Below are positions 57,254 to 64,000 of a DNA stretch of 64,000 bases, in pieces. The notes under the pieces are model-generated. The model was not told the DNA's origin. It worked only from the letters and a program-made list of their open reading frames with translations, and ran no database searches. Made by a program: the position numbers and the translations under genes. The stretch is from Arcuatula senhousia (Eukaryota > Mollusca > Bivalvia > Mytilida > Mytilidae). Each line of letters opens with the position of its first letter. Positions within the stretch are counted from its first letter, which is position 1. The stretch is from positions 71,645,022 to 71,709,021 of the forward strand of contig OZ020306.1 in the NCBI GenBank assembly GCA_963971305.1. Reading direction: 5' to 3'.

Positions 57254-57415
57254 CACAAGCGTTTGGGTCAAGGATTTTATTTTATTATAAATTTATTAAT
57301 AACGTGCATATAAAAATTTTCATCTCGTCTCTACAAAAGTAATATAGCAAGGGTACGATTTTTTTATATACACACACTATAAATAAAATTAAAATCCTGG
57401 ACCCAAACGCCTGTG
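57254..57415. mobile_element. 162-bp MITE in the SUOX 3' UTR
   Basis: cacaagcgtttgggtcaagg at 57254 pairs with the inverted cctggacccaaacgcctgtg ending at 57415; the pairing extends into attttattt. It lies 37 bp after the stop codon and contains AATAAA (57382-57387), a potential polyadenylation signal for SUOX supplied by the insertion. Confidence 0.75.
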
Positions 57416-58245
57416 GTGGTAAATGGTGTGCTTTTAATATCAGTAACTTTGTTAAAAATGTTTTAATTTGTGAGAAAAATACCCAAAAAAATCATCATGG
57501 TGCAAGGTTCCAAGGTTCCAGATTGTTAAGGTATTGTTTGGAAGTTTGTTGTAATATTGTTTCGTTTTATGTTAATCATGTAAACTTAAAGCTTTATCCA
57601 GGAATAATTATCAAATAAGTTCATTCAATCGTAAGTTTATATTTTAAAGGTTGAAAATTGTCATTTTAACCATAAAAATTCTAAATAATCATATTGGTGC
57701 AGATTAAACACTAGTATTTTAAAAAGACCAGGCATATTATAATTACTTTCATCTTAATACTCGCGGACGGATCAAGAAATTTTTAAAAGAAGGGTCCACA
57801 AAGTCAAGGATTAAAGGCTTTTTCTTAGAATTAAATATCAGCCATCATATCCCCTCCTGGACCCGCCATTGATACATATATTGTAATTGTATATATCATT
57901 TGTTATACTTGCATGGGATAATCTTGTTGACATTGAAGCAATATTTGATGATATTCAATGGATTAATAATGATATTTTATGTTGATATATATTTTTGATA
58001 TTTGAGATAGTTTTGAAAAAAACATAAACTTTACATCAATAGGGGAAAGGTTGGCACCAAAAAACTATAGTTTAACCCCGCCACATAGTATATGTGCCTG
58101 TCCTAAGCCAGGAATCTTTATCAACACTGATGTTTGTATTTTGTCGAATTTATGTTAATTGTTTTGGGGTTTTTTTGTCAAGAAGAGGGACTTTCATTGC
58201 ACTTGAGGGTTGGGCTTGAATCCTATGTTGTTTATTTACAATCCA
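57416..58245. other. Flank of SUOX, no gene seen
   Basis: This is AT-rich sequence. 58040-58115 (ggttggcaccaaaaaactatagtttaaccccgccacat ... gcctgtcctaagccagga) matches 41028-41092 and is a repeat scrap. Confidence 0.5.
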
Positions 58246-58254
58246 GGGTCAATT

Positions 58255-58480
58255 GAAAAACAGCGAGCAGCGACCACTGGTCACATTGAAGGCTGCTGGC
58301 TGTTTTCCATTGTGCATTTTTTTTTAAATTGTCGTTTATATTGTAGGTTGTGTCGTGTACACTTATTAGTACAGTTTATTGATCTATACCTCCGAACTTT
58401 TTTATTTGATTCTTTTAATTACCTTCCAATATTTATATGTAAAAGTTGACCTCCCAATATTTATATGTAAAAGTGTACAA
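58255..58480 (+). repeat. Dispersed fragment plus small tandem duplication
   Basis: 58258-58375 is the family with cagcgagcagcgaccactgg ... ggctgctggctgtttt ... gtaggttgtgtcgtgtac. After it, caatatttatatgtaaaagt is duplicated (58426-58445 and 58453-58472). Confidence 0.6.
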
Positions 58481-59167
58481 TCAAGAAATAATCAAGTTGT
58501 TTTATAGCTTTAAAAGAGTTTAAAAGGTAGTCAATACACATATAGTGACTATAGTGTAAACAAAATGCGTGTAAAACAAAAGAAGAAATATGTATTTCAA
58601 TCAATCAATTGTACAATATATATTTAACCAGATTAAAATATGAATACTGTTGTGTTGATTTCATCCCAGTGTATGTACTTTGTTGTTATTCATTCCAGAA
58701 ATAGGGTCTGGAATGGGCATTGCTCTTTGAAGCAGCGAGCTTGCAGGGCTCCCTCCATATGCTATATTTGAATGATTACAGCATTTAAATTGGTTGTTGC
58801 TTTAAAATTTCACAAATATTCAGTGATTCCCGAATGAGAGGGCTATAACTGGTTCTTACCGTCCCGTGACAGTGACAGTTTTCCGTAACTTGTATGTGGC
58901 CAGTATTTGGTCCTATATCACAAGAATGGATTTAAGGTCTGTAACATACATGCTGTCTGTTTTTTTACTGCGTTATTATATTCAAGCAATATAATGGTAA
59001 AAAGTGAACTTTTGTGTTAATTTAAAAGAAAATTTTATTGAATAAGACGAAAAAGTAAAATATTTGTAATGAAAGATCAAAAAGTTCATGTATTCATATA
59101 GTACAACAAACTTTAATCATAAGCACAAAAATAGACAGATCTAGTCATGAAAAGGTGTGTTTCTCCC

Positions 59168-60070
59168 GGTGCACTTCATTTGAGCGAAATGGCATTTCAA
59201 TTGAGCGAAAAAAAAGTTTCATTTGAGCGAAAAAAAAATTTCATTTGAGCGATTTTTTTTATAGGTAAATTACAGGTAAATCTTATTTTTACAGGTAATT
59301 ATTAAGATTATTTTCTTTTGTACCATAAAGTTATTCATACATCGATAGAACAAATATGCAAACAATATGTTTATTAGAATAATATTTCACATGCTATAAA
59401 AAGAATAAAACATTGTCAGACACCAATTTAACTGAAATAAAAGTTCAGGGATAAAACATTAAAATATGAGCACTGTGTAATTAAAAACATCTAATGATTT
59501 GCGCTTTACATGTCAACCCTAGCACCAAATTTGTATCCTAGTAGCTTTATAAATTCGAATCTTGTAATTTGATCGCTAAGTTACTTCTGATAAGTGTCCA
59601 TCAAGAAGTCCATCTTTTCCTTCTCACTTCGCCTAACCACAGCTTTGTTATCCAGTGCTCTGATCTTTATGTAGGTTGTGGTTTGTAGTTCTTTCAGCAC
59701 ATCAACGAAAATAAATAGGGACGGATGAGGACTGTAAAATTGATCCATAAAGTGGGAATGGAAGGATTCTTGGCCATTATTGGTGCGTCTACAATCTACT
59801 TGAGGAACTGCCGCCTGGAGGATGTCTTCCGACACTAGAGACATAATGCTCTTTTAAAATGTTTTTTTTTAAATATATCTGTATTCCGTCTATGGGTACA
59901 AAATTGAATTTTTATTCATAGTCTGTCTTATTTTTTGTATAATTTTTATAGCCATTTTCCTTTATTTACCTGTATTTACCTGGGAAAAAATATTCGCTCA
60001 ATTGAAATAGAAAAATTCGCTCAAATGAAAGGTGGGGTCATTTTCAAATTCGCTCAATTGAAATGCGCCC
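59168..60070 (-). mobile_element. MULE-type DNA transposon derivative, 903 bp, 9-bp TSD
   Basis: The ends ggtgcacttcatttgagcg and (inverted) cgctcaattgaaatgcgccc are flanked by the exact 9-bp duplication gtttctccc (59159-59167 and 60071-60079). Reiterated motifs TTTCATTTGAGCGA / TTTCAATTGAGCGA stand at both ends, about four at the left and three at the right, as subterminal binding sites would. A transposase C-terminal remnant lies inside on the minus strand. The 9-bp duplication fits Mutator-like elements. Confidence 0.85.
59581..59844 (-). pseudogene. MULE transposase C-terminal remnant
   Basis: An 87-codon minus-strand frame contains RRTNNGQESFHSHF and then HPSLFIFVDVLKELQ. The TNN..E.(F/W)H...F...HP....F...L..EQ pattern follows the DDE catalytic core in FLYWCH/MULE-type transposases of animals. 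The catalytic domain is absent, so the element cannot move by itself. The assignment is from the motif pattern and is supported by the flanking 9-bp duplication. Confidence 0.65.
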
Positions 60071-60304
60071 GTTTCTCCCCGTGTTCACGTTCAATCCATT
60101 CTTATTGAAATTATAGCTTCTAGATCATGTAGGTGGAATGTCACAATCGTCTCTATAGAAACACTTTACTTTGGTTTCTTTGAAAGAAATCAATAATTCC
60201 TCATACATGCGTTGATCTTGGTCAAGAAAAAGGTCTTTTTCTTTGACATTTTTCATTTTTTAGGTTTGGTTTTGAATCGTTAAATTTTATCTTTATTCTA
60301 GGAC

Positions 60305-60415
60305 CAATGATGAGACAGCGAGCAGCGACCAGTCATATTGAAGGCTGCTTGCTGTTTTTTTTTTTTGTTTTTTTTTTCAAATAACCGTTTAAATATGTAG
60401 GTTGTGTCTCGATGT
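60305..60415 (+). repeat. Dispersed fragment family, another copy
   Basis: acagcgagcagcgaccagtcatattgaaggctgcttgctg followed by a T run and gtaggttgtgtctcgatg matches 58258-58375. Confidence 0.65.
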
Positions 60416-60462
60416 ACCTCAATATCTTCTAACGCTTTAAGCGTTTCGTTTTACAACAAAAA

Positions 60463-61215
60463 CTGAATCGCTCATATGGCACTTAAACTTAAAGGGACTC
60501 TCCTATGAGCTATTACCCCCATAAACGAAGGGTCACTTGCCAACTTCAATTCAATGGGAAACGTTTTTAGAGCTTAATGAACTGAACATTTAAGCAAGAA
60601 ACAGCTTTTCTCTGTCTGCAAAGGAGAAAAACATGTAAAAACCCATTATTTTGACCTTTTAAGGGCTATAATCACCTACATCTTTGACCCATTGGAGACT
60701 TTTGTAGTCTCAGTGGGCTAAATCTAAAGGCAGGAAACAGGTGCAGTACATTCATTCTAAAGGCAAAAAAACATTAAAAACCCGCGTTTTTTACCTTTAA
60801 AGGGCAATAACCTCTATAAGGGATTATCTGGCATATTTTACACAATGGAGACTTGTAAATCTCAATGAGCATAAGGGTTAAGCAAACAATAGGTTTTCGG
60901 TATCTTTTCATACTCTGGGGGGCAAAATATTAAAAAAACGCACATTTTTTTTCCTTTAAAGGGCCATAACCCCTTAAAGGGATCATCTGACATATTAAAC
61001 CCAGTGAAGACACTTTTGAAGAGCTCTATGAGCTGAAGTCTTAAGCAGGCATCAGCTATTCTCTACCTGCAATAGTTTTCATTCTTTAGACCAAAACATG
61101 AATTCCCGCTATGATTAAACTATAAAAAGCCATGACTCCTATAGGGGTATACGTTTTGATTTACAGACAGTTATCTAGACATACTGGCCGACGGCGGCCA
61201 TGTTTTTGACATGAA
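60463..61215 (-). mobile_element. Degenerate pearl-like element (minus strand)
   Basis: It begins ctgaatcgctcatatggc and carries core-like units (aacatttaagcaagaaacagcttttctctgtctgcaa, gggccataaccccttaaaggg) and ggcggccatgttttt near 61196. It is older and more diverged than the other copies, and its ends are lost. Confidence 0.6.
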
Positions 61216-61352
61216 ATAAAAAATCGAATGATTTTCACTGCCGTTTTCTCGTCGTATTTTGTCAAAAGTATTATTGCCACATTCGTCGAACATCGTATTT
61301 TTTTAAAAATTCAATTTATCACATCAAACTTTCTGCATCTCATATATCCTAA

Positions 61353-61990
61353 TTAAGGAACACAGCAGATTCTAGGAAGTCTGCTTCATATTTAGATCTT
61401 CATCTCGAAATAGACTCTCAAGAAATACTTTCAACAAAGCTCTATGACAAACGTAATGACTTCACCTTTCCAATTGTCAACTTTCCTTTCTTGTGAAGCA
61501 ACATTCCTTCCGCTCCTGCCTACGGATGTTACGTATCACAATTGATTCGTTACTCCAGAGCTTGCGGGAATTACATAGATTTCCTTGGCAGAACGTCACG
61601 GTTGACACAAAAATTGTTGTTTTCGTCAGTCAAGAAATACGATAGACATCATGCACTCATTGACAAATATGGGATTTCCATTTCTCAGATGAGTGCAGAT
61701 GTTGGTTTATCAGAAGGTTTTGTTTTGTCTTCCTCGCCTAATTTGACACACTAAATTGGAAATTGGCTGCGCGATGGGTGTGCTATAGCAGGCATGAACC
61801 GCTTACTCTTCCGGAGCATCTGAGTTCACTCTCATTACTACTAGAGTTCGCGTTGTTAATTGATATTCAGTAGTTTTTGTGCATTTCGGTGTTTTATATG
61901 TTGTCTGTTTTATGGTCCTGTCCTTGTTTTGTCTCTGCCCTTTTGGACTTTGACATTCGGATGCCCAATTGGTACCTCTGTTTCTTACAA
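61353..61990 (+). pseudogene. Reverse-transcriptase retroelement 3' fragment
   Basis: One frame from 61362 reads SASYLDLHLEIDSQ, KLYDKRNDFTFPIVNFPF, then a TGA (61494-61496), then IPSAPAYGCYVSQLIRYSRA, DFLGRTSRLTQKLL and HHALIDKYGISISQMSAD. This is the conserved segment after the RT core in an abundant bivalve retroelement. The tail (ctcttccggagcatctgag ... ggatgcccaattggtacctctg) defines the family of fragments seen elsewhere in the window. It is broken by at least one stop and a deletion. I cannot assign the exact clade. Confidence 0.75.
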
Positions 61991-62012
61991 TACATACTTG
62001 GGCCAAAGCAAG

Positions 62013-62115
62013 ACGGTAAGCAGTGACCTATGGTCATGTTGAAGACTGCTTGCTGTTTTCCGTTGTGATTTTTTGAATTGCTGTTTGTTTATGTTTGTTG
62101 GATAGCCGTTTAATG
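62013..62115 (+). repeat. Dispersed fragment family, another copy
   Basis: acggtaagcagtgacctatggtcatgttgaagactgcttgctgttttccgttgtg follows the retroelement tail and matches the fragments at 58258 and 60318. The two repeats often sit together, so this may be part of the same element. Confidence 0.6.
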
Positions 62116-62161
62116 ACCCATGATGTTTTATGTCAGTTTTATACAGTAGAACTTGCATAAT

Positions 62162-63377
62162 CTTGAAATATCGATATATAGCATATCCAAATTAACCGTT
62201 CATACCCGCGTTTTGGTATTTGTAATTTTGAAACCACTGGGCGATAACCGCTGCTGGTGGACCAGAGGTCCCCGAGGGTAATCACAAGCCTGGTAGTCAG
62301 ACTTGTCTGACACGATTTACCATAAAATTTCTAATATTTTTGTCGCTGAAATTTCCGTTTTTTAAATTCAAAATTGATTAAAACACCAGGTTTCTTTCCT
62401 TGTAATGCACATGGTCGATATCCTCGGTGCTGGATTTGGCTTCCTTGTTCGAACGTTTTGGTTTTGAGTACTTTTCGTTTTCAACAGTTTTGGAATTTGA
62501 CCTTCCAATGTTTTGATTTAAATGCTACTGATGAGAGGTTACTCCTTGAAATATCGATATATAGCATATCCAAATTAACCGTTCATACCCGCGTTTTGGT
62601 ATTTGTAATTTTGAAACCACTGGGCGATAACCGCTGCTGGTGGACCAGAGGTCCCCGAGGGTAATCACAAGCCTGGTAGTCAGACTTGTCTGACACGATT
62701 TACCATAAAATTTCTAATATTTTTGTCGCTGAAATTTCCGTTTTTTAAATTCAAAATTGATTAAAACACCAGGTTTCTTTCCTTGTAATGCACATGGTCG
62801 ATATCCTCGGTGCTGGATTTGGCTTCCTTGTTCGAACGTTTTGGTTTTGAGTACTTTTCGTTTTCAACAGTTTTGGAATTTGACCTTCCAATGTTTTGAT
62901 TTAAATGCTACTGATGAGAGGTTACTCCTTGAAATATCGATATATAGCATATCCAAATTAACCGTTCATACCCGCGTTTTGGTATTTGTAATTTTGAAAC
63001 CACTGGGCGATAACCGCTGCTGGTGGACCAGAAGTCCCCGAGGGTAATCACAAGCCTGGTAGTCAGACTTGTCTGACACGATTTACCATAAAATTTCTAA
63101 TATTTTTGTCGCTGAAATTTCCGTTTTTTAAATTCAAAATTGATTAAAACACCAGGTTTCTTTCCTTGTAATGCACATGGTCGATATCCTCGGTGCTGGA
63201 TTTGGCTTCCTTGTTCGAACGTTTTGGTTTTGAGTACTTTTCGTTTTCAACAGTTTTGGAATTTGACCTTCCAATGTTTTGATTTAAATGCTACTGATGA
63301 GAGGTTACTCCTTGAAATATCGATATATAGCATATCCAAATTAACCGTTCATACCCGCGTTTTGGTATTTGTAATTT
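62162..63377 (+). repeat. 383-bp tandem repeat, 3.2 copies, nearly identical
   Basis: cttgaaatatcgatatatag starts units at 62162, 62545, 62928 and (partial) 63311, each exactly 383 bp apart. I found one difference between full units (ccagaggtcc/ccagaagtcc). Identical 96-codon frames recur at 62374 and 62757, with a truncated one at 63140, but they show no domain. The near identity indicates very recent duplication or an assembly duplication. Confidence 0.93.
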
Positions 63378-64000
63378 CAATATAAGATTAAATATACTCA
63401 GCAGCACATGCAACGTACATCGTATTTCAAAGATTTTTAAACAATACAAAAAACAAACTGATACACGAAATGAATTTCAATCGAAGATTCTAGCATTTCT
63501 AAAAATGACACTAGCCTGTTACAGGCTTGTAGCTTAAATGTCGGAGCATCGGACAAAATATAATTTTCCGAAAATTTGGACCAGTAATTACAGCTTCTCT
63601 TTTTTTTTCATACTAAACACACTCCACGGAACACACGTATCGAGCCAGGTAATTTTTCCTAACACTTTATATAGGCGAATATAGTCTAAAGATTTTTACT
63701 AACATGTTAAGGATTTTTCATAACCCTAATTTTATGTCGTATGGCAAGCCGTAGTGAATCTCCGCAATAACAATTTATTTACAATTGGTGTCAATGGGGA
63801 AATGTTTAAGTTCCATGAGTTCGACAATTCAATAATTTGACGAACGTACAATTTATATTTTGAACGAGCGCAGCCTTAATGATTTTTAAGAAAAGTTATT
63901 TCATTCGATTTGCTTTGATAAGTATAAAGTTCATACCCGTAGGCAAAAGGGTTTGATTTTCCAAATATTCCTTTTTTTATATAGTGCTTATCCAAATTTC
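63378..64000. other. No gene seen
   Basis: This is AT-rich sequence without a convincing frame or recognised repeat. Confidence 0.4.

Noticed and set aside
62374..63385. Repeated 81-96-codon frames as a tandem gene family
   Set aside because: They are identical only because the 383-bp unit is duplicated; no domain, start context or splice evidence.
1..64000. tRNA, rRNA or prokaryote-type operons
   Set aside because: I saw no cloverleaf, rRNA-like segments or Shine-Dalgarno-spaced genes; the content is eukaryotic throughout.

Overview
The window is nuclear DNA of a bivalve mollusc, most likely a mussel (Mytilidae). The evidence is GT-AG introns, AT-rich non-coding DNA, and dense interspersed repeats of kinds I know from bivalve genomes: 'pearl'-like elements ending in a GGCTCCTGGGAGCC hairpin, and tails of a widespread reverse-transcriptase element. 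The species is an inference; the two genes are recognised from their protein sequence.

Positions 1-28562 hold the 3' part of a PCSK7-like (PC7) proprotein convertase gene on the + strand. Eight exons are visible: the catalytic-serine exon, the end of the catalytic domain, four exons spanning the P domain, a linker exon, and a terminal exon with a transmembrane helix and a long acidic cytoplasmic tail. All phases join into one frame of 517 codons plus stop. The striking feature is that nearly every exon has a tandem partial duplication across one of its splice sites. The serine exon has 15 copies (134-149 bp). The P-domain exon at 4235 begins an array of 142 copies of exactly 111 bp with no net indel over 15.7 kb. 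The exon at 25513 has 5-6 copies of 91 bp. Other exons have 2-4 decayed copies.

Positions 28563-44850 are a repeat-rich 3' flank and intergenic stretch. It holds at least four pearl-like elements, one inserted inside another of its own family, a related second family, several TIR/MITE elements, hairpins and retroelement tails.

Positions 44851-57217 hold a complete sulfite oxidase gene (SUOX) in two coding exons, predicting about 580 aa: a mitochondrial presequence, a cytochrome b5 domain, a molybdopterin domain and a dimerisation domain. Its 10.6-kb intron contains a 2.4-kb element with perfect 50-bp TIRs, a pearl-like element, a 1.2-kb TIR element, a 132-bp perfect palindrome with a 7-bp target duplication, and a 337-bp insertion flanked by 20-bp direct repeats.

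Positions 57218-64000 contain no host gene that I can see. They hold a MITE over the SUOX 3' end, a 903-bp MULE derivative with a 9-bp target duplication and a transposase remnant, a broken reverse-transcriptase fragment, and a nearly perfect 383-bp tandem repeat. The two genes are not functionally linked: PC7-type convertases act in the secretory pathway, and sulfite oxidase in the mitochondrial intermembrane space.
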